The notes beneath the pieces were generated by a model, which had not been told where the DNA came from, did not search any database, and saw only the letters and a list, made by a program, of their open reading frames with translations. 64,000 bases of DNA. Origin: Scolanthus callimorphus. Taxonomy: Eukaryota; Cnidaria; Anthozoa; Actiniaria; Edwardsiidae. Shown here one piece after another: positions 44,653 to 55,930 of the stretch (positions are counted from its first letter, which is position 1; each line of letters begins with the position of its first letter). The stretch covers positions 11,939,399 through 12,003,398 of the forward strand of contig CM066912.1 of assembly GCA_033964015.1 (NCBI GenBank). The letters run 5' to 3'. Made by a program: the position numbers and the translations under genes.

Positions 44653-45710
44653 TGAAAACGGAGAGCTGAATTATTGGGTTGATGTCACGTGATTTATTCC
44701 GGTACTTTCTCTTCGGGTGGGTAGGTGCTCAAAAAGCCTACTGTGCTACAAGTAGGAAGATGGGAGCTTTATCGGACTAGTTTGTGTTATTGTTTATATA
44801 CATCTAGGAAAACTGCTGGAGATTGCTATTTGCAAACCGAGTGTTTAGCACTTTAGTTTTATTTTTTAAATTTTTAAATTTTTTATATTTTATATATTTT
44901 ATATATTTTATATATTTTATATATTTTATATATTTTATATATTTTATATATTTTATATATTTATATATTTTTATATATTTTATATATTTTATATATTTTA
45001 TATATTTATATATTTTATATATTTTATATATTTTATATATTTTATATATTTTATATATTTTATATATTTTATATATTTTATATATTTTATATATTTTATA
45101 TATTTTATATATTTTATATATTTTATATATTTTATATATTTTATATATTTATATATTTTATATATTTTATATATTTTATATATTTTATATATTTTATATA
45201 TTTTATATATTTTATATATTTTATATATTTTATATATTTTATATATTTTATATATTTTATATATTTTATATATTTTATTATTATTATTATATTTTTATTA
45301 TTTTTTATTAGGTGCTCAAAAAGCCGGATTTTCTACTGTGCTACAAGTAGGAAGATGGGAGCTTTATCCGACTCGTTCGTGTTATTGTTTATATACATCT
45401 AGGAAAACTGCTGGAGATTGCTATTTGCAAACCAAGTGTTTAACACTTTATTTTTATTTTTATTTTTTATTTTTTATAAAATATATGAAAACGGAGAGCT
45501 GAATTATTGGGTTGATGTCACGTGATTTATTCCGGTACTTTTCACTTCGGGTGGGTAGGTGCTCAAAAAGCCGGATTTCCTACTGTGCTACAAGTAGGAA
45601 GATGGGAGCTTTATCCGACTCGTTTGTGTTATTGTTTATATACATCTAGGGAAACTGTTGAGATTGCTATTTGCAAACCAAGTGTTTAGCACTTTAGTTT
45701 TATTTTCTAT
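44653..45710 (+). repeat. Triplicated unit split by a microsatellite expansion
   Basis: GAAAACGGAGAGCTGAATTA at 44653 and 45486; GGTGCTCAAAAAGCC at about 44725, 45312 and 45559; AGTAGGAAGATGGGAGCTTT three times. The first two copies are separated by the 9-bp AT repeat. Confidence 0.85.
44879..45300 (+). repeat. 9-bp AT microsatellite, about 45 units
   Basis: Unit TTTTATATA with a few one-base slips; ends in ATT triplets. The 162-codon frame over it is a repeat translation (Phe-Ile-Tyr). Confidence 0.95.
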
Positions 45711-46550
45711 TATTTCTAAAATAATCAACTGCCGAGAGATTCCAACTTCACTCAAATTTGAGTACGAAAAATGTAGTAGAAACAAAGAAACAATTGATAT
45801 AGCTTTTTGCTCTTTACTACTCACTTTCTCCCTTGGAAAAGACGCTGCGGTGCTCCCGCAACCCCCCCCCCCCCCCCCCCCCCACCTCCTCGGCTGCAAT
45901 TTGTTTTCTCTTCAAACTTACCCCTGAAAGAGCGAAATGAGACAAATAGTATAAAATTTTAGAAGTAACGTACTACCGAAAACTGTTTTCGATTTCATTG
46001 ATAAATGAATATTTTACAGATTTTTGAACTATTTCCTTCGACGAAGACGGCCGCTGAAAAGAGCCTGGGACGAACGACGTGGCGAGAGGTATTTTTCTCT
46101 TATAGTGTCGAAAAAAAACATTTCAAACATTCAAAATACGAAATAATTTACATCTATAGATGTTGACAAGCGTATCAAAATGAGTTCTCTTATGCATCCG
46201 TGGAAAATTATATATTGTAGTGCACTTCTCTTGAATCTACATTTGAGTGACAGCTGGAAACAATACCTCCAGTCACGTCACAAGAAAGTTGAACCCGGTA
46301 ATCCATTATCGGCCTGTTAGCCACAGGGTGACCAAAAGAGCAAAATCGGCTACTTTTGGCTGCACGTACTGAAGTGGGGTTTTATCCAAATCGCGCGTAT
46401 CATACATCAATTAAATCTTGAAACGCGTAGAAGTCGTCCCATTTCGCTAAGCCACGTTTTTGCAAAGCTGAACACTGCACAGTGTTTCTATATGTACCTA
46501 GGAACTCACGTGATCGATTTTAACCAAAGATACGGACGTATTTTGGATGC
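45711..46550. other. Non-coding, no gene seen
   Basis: Holds the poly-C tract; otherwise nothing. Confidence 0.6.
45862..45884 (+). repeat. Poly-C tract of about 22 bases
   Basis: Near-uninterrupted C run, a second long homopolymer in the window. Confidence 0.9.
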
Positions 46551-46812
46551 ATATCAATATATTTCCCTTGAAAAAGTGTCGACATTCTCCAACTTCCTTA
46601 TAAGGAAATATCTGCATACCATATTTGGAATCCCAGTATTTCTATTGGCTTAGAAAGCGTAAAACTCAACAAGAACTCAAATATACTCGAGGAAAGATGC
46701 TAGGTGCATTTTCCACTCTCGTGTTCACGGTCAAGAGCGTGGCAACGTGGTAGACAGATACCACAGGAAGCCCGGTCAATCTCTAGAAAAGGCGACACTG
46801 CCATCTTGATGG
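46551..46812 (+). mobile_element. MITE, ATATCAAGATAG family, copy 3
   Basis: Same internal order as the other two copies, but the TIRs are worn (ATATCAATAT on the left, CCATCTTGAT on the right). Confidence 0.75.
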
Positions 46813-46952
46813 TCACCATTTCTCATTGCATTCTCACCGCATCGCAAAGCTAAGTTATAGGAAGAGGTCTGCAACGAAAAAAGCACGTGGGGCGTGGCAG
46901 TTAACCGCCGCAGGGGGATGAAGGGTGCAGGTCAAATATTTCATCGTCTTGT

Positions 46953-47254
46953 CATATCAAGAAAGTGCTGTCGTTTTTATAGCAAATCGCGCGGGCTGCC
47001 TGTGCTGTTCAAAACGTGTCTCAGGCCCCTCGACGGGGGGGCGGGGGGGGGGGGTGTGCAAAACAAAATGGCGACCAAAGAGATTGATGTTTCTTGAGTA
47101 TCTGCAAGTTTTAGTAAATTTTCCTGCTTTTTTCCCTAAGATACGAGGAAAAGTACTTACAGACCTTCCAAATAAGGCAGGGGGGAATTTTCTAATAAGG
47201 AAGTTTTTGCAACGTCGGCAAAACGAGAGTTTTTGGCGAAATTTTCTTGATATG
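46953..47254 (+). mobile_element. MITE, CATATCAAGAAA family, second copy
   Basis: Termini CATATCAAGAAAG and TTTTCTTGATATG. Homologous to 1185-1469 in reverse; carries a G-rich expansion at about 47035-47055. Confidence 0.75.
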
Positions 47255-48472
47255 TCGAGCGCGAAACTGGGACATGGCAACTGCCTGTTAGTCCTAGCTT
47301 TATGTCAGGGCGCGCAACGCATAATGACCTGTTTGGCCAGTTTCAAAGGAATCCTTGCGGTTTTGGCGATGCGCTCATTAGTGTGCAGAGCGAGAAAAGT
47401 GAACGAATCTTGTATATTAAAATCAATCAATTTTATTCAAAAAAGCAAAAACCAGATTACATAGGATGCCCTGCAAATAGCAAAGCTAGTCAAGGCAGGG
47501 CATGTTAAAAAATATCTAAGTGTTATGGAAAAAGGGAAAGCAAACATCATGAGAAATATTTAGATGAAAGGAAAATCTAAAAGAGAAAACTAGGATGAAA
47601 AGATGAATGTATTACATGAATGCAACAAAAACAGGGAGAGAAAGCTAGCTGAGATAGAACACTTAATATTGTTACCTATATTATCAATGTTTTTTCATTT
47701 CTTCAATACAAGAACTGAGAATTAAGAACATGGTAGCCTCAGTTTCCTCATTTTAACTAACTTTTTAAAAGAACCTTACAGTAAACATGAGAGAAATAAT
47801 TCAAAATGATTTAGCCTAAACCAAGAAAACGTAGGTTCTTACATGCGGGTTTTTACTGTAATGGCAATACAATAATGGCTGTCATGTAAAACAATTTAAT
47901 GTTCGTTGATGAAATGTTCGTTTCAAAATCGGCGAACACCGACGAAACTGTCAACGATCAACTTTGACTTGAGTTGCTTCAAAAATTCAATACGAGTGAC
48001 AGAATACGGACATTCGTTCATGTCATCAGCAACAATTGAAGTCCCCATGGTATCATTCCAGTCTAGTATTCAACATTTTGCATGATTTGAAGATTGAAAC
48101 CAGTCTAGCCAGCTTTTTCGGTGCCGAATTCGCCTTTCCAAAACTCGGTAAAAGCCAAGCCAAGTTCTCAAGTCAACACGAAAGGCCGTTGTTGTATGGA
48201 AAATTTATTCGGCTTTGCAATTCTTATTCCTTCATTGACATTCACTTATGCTTCAATTACCATAAACACCATAGGAGAGGTCAATAAAGTCGTCAAATGT
48301 TTCTTAGAAAGCAGTTTTCACATCGCGCTCGCCTCCCCTTCGCAAAACTTGCAGTCAACTGAGTGAAAAACTTGAACACATGCGATATAACACGCCCTCT
48401 GACTGGCCCATTCAGGCCGTCGCGCGGTAAGGAGAATTTATTTTTCAAAAAGTGAAATATATTTTATAACAG
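47255..48472. other. Non-coding, no gene seen
   Basis: Overlapping short frames at 48036-48366 are unsupported. Confidence 0.6.
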
Positions 48473-48641
48473 CAATAGAGAACTTTTTCCCAGTGTCTAC
48501 ATACTCTGATGCAAACACTCGGGTAGGTTGGGAGAATTCTCGACCTTCGGTCTCGTGGCTGCATAACTGTCTCGAATTCTCCCAACCTCCCCTCGTGTTA
48601 GCATCAGAGTATGTAGACACGGAAAGACTTCTCTATTGCTT
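48473..48641. mobile_element. Foldback MITE
   Basis: GTGTCTACATACTCTGATGC and GGTTGGGAGAATTC with complements meeting near 48560. AGCAATAGAGAA-type outer ends on both sides. Confidence 0.75.
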
Positions 48642-50364
48642 AATTGTATAAGCTTTCCAACGATATATAAGCTGGCATGTTTTGGTTAAACTAAGGACGT
48701 GGATGATTGTTTTTCCGAGGACGTGCCGAGACGGTTCTCAGTGACCTTAAAAAGGTGGTCGATTTCGTGCTGATTATAGCCTTCTTAATAAAATTACCAC
48801 AGCAAACTTGTCAAAAGTATAAAGATGTAAAAGTTATGCTATAAATGAAAAACCTCTAATATGTCAAGCTGTACATGAAATACCTCTAATTAATTCATAT
48901 TTTCTTTTTTCTAAGTCGGTCCTACATACCAATTATTGTGCAGATGTTATTTGTTTTGTTTGCGTAGTGCGCAGCAGTATAATAGTAAGCTTTCCCAGAA
49001 CAGGCGCCTTCTTATTAGGTATCTTCCCAATGATTCACATTCAGTGATGTGAAACTGTGTATTTCGCGATAATAAGAAATGCTAAAACATACCGCATCAC
49101 TACGATTTTACTCAGTAGTTCAAGATGACCAGTTGTGAAGATGACCAAGAAAAGGTAGACAAGAAGCAACATAGATTTAAATAGTGCAAAAGAGATCAGA
49201 TAAATACAAGGTGAGCAATGTATTTTTTTATTAATTTTTTTTGTTTGTTTGTTGTAAAAAAGAATGATCCCTATTCTTGAGTGAAAAGAAATGTTTCTTT
49301 TTTATTTTGAAAACACACTTGGTAATTTTCGTAGGGGAAGCAAATGCTCCCACTAAAAAAGGCTCAAATTTTCCAAAAAGGAAATTATTCTGACTTTTGG
49401 TAAAACATGTATTAAGTCAGTGAATGTTCTAATATAAGACGCAGCGGAAAACATTTTTAGCCTTCCAATTACTATTGCATTGTTAACTATATTGTTTTTA
49501 GGTTCCTTATATATTTTGTAACCTATTTAGCTTTTCATTTTGGACACTAGTTTTTAAACTGAAGAAGGCTAAAGGCCGAAACGTCTTTGTAATAGATTTT
49601 AACATGGACCTTTAGAAGTTGCCAGTCGTCTCTTCTCTTCAATTCTTATCTTATAGACCGCAATATATATTTAAAACGAACACCTCTGCAGCTACAAATT
49701 TTGGCCGAAAGAACCCTTAATTTATTTATCAAATTTATTTCCCTATCACTATCACACACATGGATGCATAGAACCAAGAAGAGATTTTGCACGTCTAGCT
49801 AAGCAGATGTCCGATTGAGTTTCTAAGTTTCTAAGAAATCGGCGTGTTAATTCCGTTGTAAGTCAAAAAAGACATAGTAATTCCGATAAAAAAAGGCACG
49901 AACAAAATGATTTGAAGTTACTGAAAAATGTCATTCATTTAAAGAGGAAAGAAGTGATTGCCTTAACGCATGGACGAACAAGCAAAACAATCAGCCTATC
50001 CTTTGAAATTTGAAAACAACCTGCTTGTGCTTTTAAGGTGTTATTATAAACGCTTAAGTCTACATGGGACTTTGCTGGTTTATTGTGATCATGCTGGCAC
50101 AATGCATGGGCTATTATCACGCTTTTTCTTTATGGGCGTTTTTTTTGTACCCATGCTGCACAAAGGGTAATCTGTGTTTAAATATAGGCCATGCGATATT
50201 TCTTAAGCAACGATTCCATCTATAGAAAGTATATACAAAACCTGAGCATTCTATACCATCGGGCAAAACATGCAACTTGGAACATTCAAAACTGTGTGGA
50301 GTTGTTATTTCGCCCCTGAAAAACGATTTGCGAAGATCCAAGAATTTCTGGGTGACCCTGGGGC
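48642..50364. other. Non-coding, no gene seen
   Basis: Contains the hammerhead-like motif at 49556; the rest is AT-rich. Confidence 0.6.
49556..49588 (+). ncRNA. Hammerhead-like motif
   Basis: CTGAAGA, then GGC-TAAAG-GCC, then GAAACGTC. The two core boxes and a 3-bp stem II can be drawn. The cleavage-site strand upstream was not identified, so activity is uncertain; no Penelope coding sequence is beside it. Confidence 0.3.
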
Positions 50365-51305
50365 GGGGCAGTTTCTAGAAAACCCGAATAGCGAATACAT
50401 GTAGTACCGAATAGTGTCGAATGGCACCAAAAAATGGCAAAACTAGTACAATTTATTTTCTTCTTAATTTGAAACTCGTCAAACAAGAATAACAAATAAT
50501 TTCTTACCCGATGATCGCAACCGCCCAGACTTAGAGTGCGTTTCTTTAGGAAAATCAGGATTCGGATTCTTGAATCTAAAAACGGCCCGGATTTTTCGTT
50601 TCTTTGAGAAATCCAAAAGGATTCTGAATCCAATGAATCCACTGCCGTCGTGGACTCAGGAGATTCATCCGGATTCGACGGATTCTGAATCCTTGCGTTT
50701 CTTTGGGAAAGGATTCGAAAATAGTACTTTGGGTCAGTGGTTAGCATCATCACGCGTGCGTCCTTAGCTTGTCAGGGGTCGTACAGCGACTGTTACCATG
50801 GTAAAAAATCATTTTTCGGATTCTGCAGCGTTTGTTTCGTTCTACAGAAATCCATGAAATTTCACGTCGAATCTGAATCCGGATTTTTCCCAAAGAAACG
50901 CACCCTTAGTGCCATTTTTCGACGGACTACCTGTTGTTATTGAAAGGAGAGCGAAACTGGTACGAGCTGTGACTGTTAGGAGGCGCGTGAAGCGAGTTAC
51001 GAGTTGCAATGTTCGAAATCAAGCGTCCAACAAACAGTGCGGAAATAAGTAGTAGGCCTTCTCTAGCGATATGACTCTCAACGCAAAAGATGAAAGCGGA
51101 CTTTTCCGTCTCTATGGTACTAGGTTCAGCAATAATCAAGTAAGATATGTTGTTATTTTTGTTTGACGATCCAATATTCTTGTTTGACGAACCATCTCAA
51201 TAACCTCGAATTTCAAATTAAAAGAAAAAAGAATTGTACTTTTTTCCATTTTTCAGTACTATTCGGTACTATTCGCTATTCGGGTTTTCCAGAAACCCGA
51301 AGCTG
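50365..51305. mobile_element. TIR element GAAAACCCGAATAGCGAATA, with a nested MITE
   Basis: CTAGAAAACCCGAATAGCGA at the left, complement of CTGGAAAACCCGAATAGCGA at the right; TIR of about 80-100 bp with indels (TAGTACCGAATAGT, AATTTGAAA). Contains the MITE 50534-50905. Confidence 0.75.
50534..50905. mobile_element. PIF/Harbinger-like MITE with TTA duplication
   Basis: GAGTGCGTTTCTTTAGG and the complement of GGGTGCGTTTCTTTGGG. TTA at 50531-50533 and 50906-50908. GGATTC words repeat through the interior. Confidence 0.8.
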
Positions 51306-52037
51306 GGTTAAAATAACTAGTCACAAACTCTTGGAAAAATGTAAGTTGTGAACTTGATATTGATAAATTGAGAGTTGGTAGCCTGCATACTAAGCATAAG
51401 AGCCTATAACCCAAGGAGTTTCTAGATCCATAATATTTCCGTTGAGCGTCAAACCAATTATTGAGGAAATTGTCTAAGGCCTGAGTGAACTTTAATGTTG
51501 TTTTGAGGCTGCCACAGCAAAGCACAGTGATAATAATGTTTTACGATTTTATTTTTAGTTACTCATTAGGCAGGCTCGAAGGTTCCAGTCACGAGAGCTG
51601 CGATTGTACCTCACCTTTTTGGTTAAACTCAATATTACCGTGTGAAAAAAGCAACAGTTCCTATGTATGTATGAATGTATGAATGTTATTTTCCACGCTG
51701 TCTTTGCCGTGGTCACTATTAATGTTCTAATATGTTAAAACGACATCAAACTAAACTTGTTTGGATGGTTTCCACCATCCAAGAGCTTTAAATTGATATA
51801 AAATACATTATGTGTGACATAAGCCCAGATACATTCCCACATTCCCTACAAAGTCGTCAACCCCCCCCTCCCCCCTCCAACCCCCATTCTGTTTATGCTT
51901 AAGGCGAATGGAGGCAGGAATGGTATCTCTTCTCTGTTGTTTAAGGTCCAACATTCATAAGAAGGCCATGGAGGCTTTAATTACAGTGCGTGCATAATCA
52001 TACTTCAGAGCTACCCTACGTTCGTTGAAATTGCGCC
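51306..52037 (+). other. Upstream flank of the GPCR gene
   Basis: TATG/AATG microsatellite near 51664 and a C-rich tract near 51861. A core promoter was not identified. Confidence 0.5.
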
Positions 52038-52728
52038 ATGGAACCTCAGAGGAACCCACGTCATATGAACGATTCCGAATGGAATGAAATCTATCTGATG
52101 TACTACGGATTCAATATCTTCTTTGTGATGGAAGGCCTTCTTATTATTACCCTTAATTTACTGACTTTGCTTGTCGTTGCACTCAACCAGCATCTCCTAA
52201 AGAGGAGCATGTACCTTCCTCTGAGTCTGAACTTTGCTGATATGCTCGTGGGTGTTCACGTGGTACTCGATGGTCTCACTGTCTATATCATGGATTTCGA
52301 TATTATTACTGGTGGAGCGTCTGGGTATTCACTTGTTCTAATTGCTGTGGAACGAATGATCGCAACAGTGCACCCATATCACCACCGCAATATCAGCGAC
52401 AGAGCCTATTACATGGCGTTTGCTTTACCATGGTGCATAGCAATTACCACTGCTCTCCTGGAACGCGTCGTAGATGAATTTAGCTTGTTAATGACAGTGC
52501 TTTCCCTGGTTGGTCTGATAATTATGACTTCCTGTTATAGCGTTATATACTATCAGGTTAAGAAACAGCATAGAGAACACAAAAGAGATCTAACAACGAT
52601 GCAACAGCGTGAAAGGGAACTGGCGAAGACGCTTTTCATCGTCACGGTTTTATCTGTACTCACGTGGTTACCAGACGCTCTAGAGCATCCTATTGGTGAA
52701 ATTTTAAAAGCCAACAACATCTTGCTAG
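52038..52728 (+). CDS. Class A (rhodopsin-family) GPCR, exon 1 (TM1-TM6)
   Basis: Seven-transmembrane receptor, residues 1-230 from the ATG in GCGCCATGG, a good initiation context. TM1 is about residues 24-50 with the conserved Asn at 40. TM2 is about 58-82 with LNFAD, Asp68 being position 2.50. TM3 ends with the DRY variant ERM at 105-107. TM4 carries Trp132. TM5, about 149-172, has no proline. TM6 carries TWLP at 209-212, a CWxP variant. The usual TM3/ECL2 disulfide Cys was not seen and ECL2 is very short. Both traits occur in the melanocortin/adenosine-like group, so that affinity is a weak inference; the ligand is unknown. The exon ends CTTGCTAG|GTAAGC in phase 1. The plasma membrane is the expected location. 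Reading on past the donor hits a stop after two codons, so splicing to 53765 is needed to obtain TM7. Confidence 0.9.
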
Positions 52729-53764
52729 GTAAGCCTTAGTGCGAAGTGGCCTAAGCGTTGAGAGTCAATAGCTTTTAGAAGCAGTGCGCTAATACTCATT
52801 AAAACAACGGCCATAGAATGTTAGGCCCCAATTATGATTGATGGTCATCCATTGATGAATGGGGGACGTGTTGGGGTGCTCGTCTTCCCGGTCAATTATT
52901 GGTGTTCAGATGACGTCATCAAAATTCTAACTTTGAAACTATGGTCTCTGTAAAACTGTGCTTTTCACACCAGTTAGAGCTCCCCCGCATCAAATTTAAT
53001 CGGATTTCTGTTTTTAACCCCTGAGATATTGGTGTTGCAATTTCTGTCACACAAAACTAGTCATGCTTCTTTGGGCAGTGATCTCGCATTCAGTGAAACC
53101 AAACATGCTAATTAAGTGCAGATAAATCACATTTTGGACAATGCTAGCTCATATTGTGGGCGTACGGCACATTTGGTAATTTGGCCGCCATGTTGGAGTC
53201 CTTCCGAGGCACTCCAACATGGCGGCGCCATACATTTTACAGTAAACAGTTTGCACATTCCTTCGCAAAACCATTGAGGATATAGTTCTCTTTCAGACTA
53301 TTGGCTTTTTGTTCGAAATATCTCACTAGAAATCTAATGTCTCTAGCTGAATACCAAGAATGGAATCAAGCAACAACATCGGGACTGCAACAACAGAGGG
53401 TTATTCCCGCTATTCTTTTTTATTATGGTTCGCTTTACAGTTGTCCTTAGCGCCGGTGGTTCATTAAGGGGTATCTTTTAGGGTTCAATTTCGTTTTTTC
53501 CATAGGAGCATCCCTAACCAAAATATTATGGGAGCGGGCTCATCTGCTGTTGAAGTAATTAGCATAGGTGAGCAAGCGGCAGGAAAAGGGGAAAGTGACC
53601 GAAACTTAGCTATATGTATGTGGAACATTTTTTACAGCATTTGCCCCTTTTATTTCTCTATCAGGGCGCAAATCCTACCACGGTGTTGGACTTGCTGTGC
53701 GACTTTCGCATTTTTCATTAGTTTTTTTTTCTCACCTTCCAAAGCTTTTTTATTTCTCTATCAG
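52729..53764 (+). other. Intron of the GPCR gene, with a decoy exon copy
   Basis: A 1,036-bp intron. About 53655-53710 it repeats the pyrimidine tract, acceptor and first 50 or so bases of exon 2 (TTTATTTCTCTATCAG then GGCGCAAA). This gives a second, diverged splice acceptor whose frame departs from TM7 after about 15 residues. A further acceptor-like site lies near 53504. A perfect 16-bp inverted repeat (GCCGCCATGTTGGAGT) sits at 53184-53199 and 53211-53226. Confidence 0.7.
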
Positions 53765-54048
53765 GGCGCAAAGCCTACCGACGTGTTGGACTTGTTATAC
53801 GATTTTCGAACTCCGCCATAAATACCATTGTGTACCTTCTACGAATCAAGGAATTCAGAAAAGCGACATACCATTTTGTTTGCAAGTGCTCAAGGAGTTT
53901 GCGTCCGGGAGGCGTAAACGTCCGGCCAGGAAACACCCTGAGAGTCGCGCAAGCAAGCGGGACATCATCGACGATTACCACAGGGATCACCTCAGCTTTA
54001 TCTGTTATGGACCAAGCAATGTATGCAGATGTTAAGGTATGGTTCTAA
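53765..54048 (+). CDS. Class A GPCR, exon 2 (TM7 and C-terminal tail)
   Basis: The acceptor TTTATTTCTCTATCAG precedes 53765. Joined in phase 1 to 52728, it reads through to TAA at 54046-54048 and adds 94 residues, giving a 324-aa receptor. It encodes TM7 with FSNSAINTIVY, in which N250-T-I-V-Y254 is an NPxxY variant with Thr for Pro. Next come a helix 8-like LLRIKEFRKATYHF and a cytoplasmic tail starting with a CKC pair (possible palmitoylation, inferred), then Ser/Thr-rich sequence. The joined protein is uninterrupted and has the usual length of a small class A receptor. AATAAA-type signals occur downstream near 54395-54430. Confidence 0.85.
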
Positions 54049-55741
54049 TGGTGTCTGTCGATTTTCTAGTATCGATGTGTATCATTTCACTCCCAAGGCT
54101 CCCCCTGTAGTATTCCTTTTGAGAAGGTATATGTTTTATTTCTGCCTAAAATCATTGCAGCTTTCAAAAATTTGGCTAGATGATATTTTAGCGCAGTTAT
54201 CCCACGGAATACCAACTGTTTTGTTTTTTTACGTGATTTTGCCGGTTTCATCCCTACCTATTTAATATAGGGAGATTCCCTTCCCCGGGCTTGTTTTATT
54301 AGATTCGCCTATTGGTGCACTCTAGAAGAAAAATGGAAACATAATGATAGCGGAACTCTGGTGGAGCCCCATAGGCTAATGTGTGGTATTAAAACAAAAT
54401 GAAATAAAATGAAACAAAAATGAAATAAAAGTAACCCATCGAGCACCTTACGCGTGGCTATAATTTCCGATGGACAGCCGCTGGTCTAAGTATCGCGGAC
54501 GTGGTCCACGTGTGTACCCAGGCCAGGTTCCTCAGCCTGCCCCATTGGCGACACAGCACTAGGAGATATCGGAGCGAAAATTCTTCAAGGTCTCATGGCA
54601 AAGTCAAATGATGTAAATCGACTTTTCTGCCAAAATAGCAATCGCTAGTATATATTTTACATGTCAGCGACGTTTTTGATCGTGATTGTTGGCAGAGTGG
54701 AATGAAATTGAAGTGTAGACTGTGAAGTTAGACTGTGAAGTAATCGATGAGAAAATCAACAACTTCACACGTTTAATCACGCTATGAACGGCTTTTGATT
54801 GCAAAGAGAAGAACAAGAATTGCACAGGATTGTTTCAACTAAAGCACGGAGGCGATTAAGTTGTCCAAAACAAGGATTTAACTCAACAATCGACTCTTTA
54901 ACTTCACGCGTGCTCGACGAGAAAAACATTTCACTCGATAAGAGGGAACTTTGTGCATGCTGATTCCCGGGATAAACACTAGATGGGAAAAGGCCATAGA
55001 ACTTTATGCCACCCGAAATCCTTTACAGGCGTTTAGCAAGGAAGGAAACTGAAGAAGAAATTGAAGCAGGTAAAGCTGTTGTTTAAAATGAGACGCTTTT
55101 CCATTCAAGACGAAAACCAGAGAAACAATTTATTGGCTGAATTTATGAAACACGAATAAATTATAAACTACTTAAATTAGAGTATATTTTAGTTCTGAAT
55201 TTTTAAATAGTACCAATGCTTGAGTATTGGAACTAAATAGATGTTTGGTGTGCGGAAAAGGTGTTGGTTATCGGTTTTAAGGGTGATTCGTGATGTTCTT
55301 CAAGCTGAAGCCATTTTAATCGATTACACACAAACATATCCAACACATACATGCCTCGGTTTTGCTTACTCACAATGTCATGCTCAACCTCAACCAATAA
55401 TTGCTTATGAACGCAATCAGATGGGTAAAATATAAATCATAGTTATTGAGATGGTAGTGCCTAAAACAGTTTTCATATACATTGAGCTCACTATCACAAA
55501 TCTGATTGGTCGAAAGCAAACAATAAAATATTCAATGTCATGTTAAAGATATCACATTCAGCTTGTCAAGTTCAAAGTCGGTTGTTCCCAAGCCGCTCGT
55601 CCATGTTTGCATTTTGAAAGGGAACAAAGCCATTTTGAATAGTCATTTGGCAAATTGTATAAAATTGTCTTCTTAAAGTGCAACTACTCAAATGAAGGCC
55701 ACCAAAGCAAATTTTCTTGCAGACTGATTTTTAATTCTAAT
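54049..55741. other. 3' flank of the GPCR gene, no further gene
   Basis: GAAATAAAATG words at 54398-54428 could be polyadenylation signals; nothing else recognised. Confidence 0.5.
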
Positions 55742-55930
55742 TGTGTGTTTCTAGAAAGTATCCCCCCCTCCCCAAAGGGATTGGAAATTCCAGAGGGGTG
55801 GGGGTGGGGGGTGGGTCAATTTACTTTATCTTTTCCATACAAATACTGTATTTTTCTTCAGAAATTCTAGAGGGGGTCACTTTTCAACACCCTTCCGTTG
55901 GGGGGTACGGATATTTTTTGGAACCACACA
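55742..55930. mobile_element. Small TIR element, TGTGTGGTTCCAGAAA family
   Basis: TGTGTGTTTCTAGAAAGTAT and the complement of TGTGTGGTTCCAAAAAATAT, G-rich interior. A right-end fragment of the same family lies at about 57905-57982. Confidence 0.65.

Noticed and set aside
44823..45311. 162-codon plus-strand ORF
   Set aside because: Translation of a 9-bp AT microsatellite.
46925..47464. 179-codon plus-strand ORF
   Set aside because: Runs through a MITE; its first part is the reverse of the ORF at 1293-1520 in another copy of the repeat.
50286..50753. 155-codon minus-strand ORF
   Set aside because: Lies across the end of one TIR element and a nested MITE; Ser/Glu-rich translation of GGATTC repeats.
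53528..53821. 97-codon ORF in the GPCR intron
   Set aside because: Crosses the decoy exon and true exon 2 in the wrong frame.
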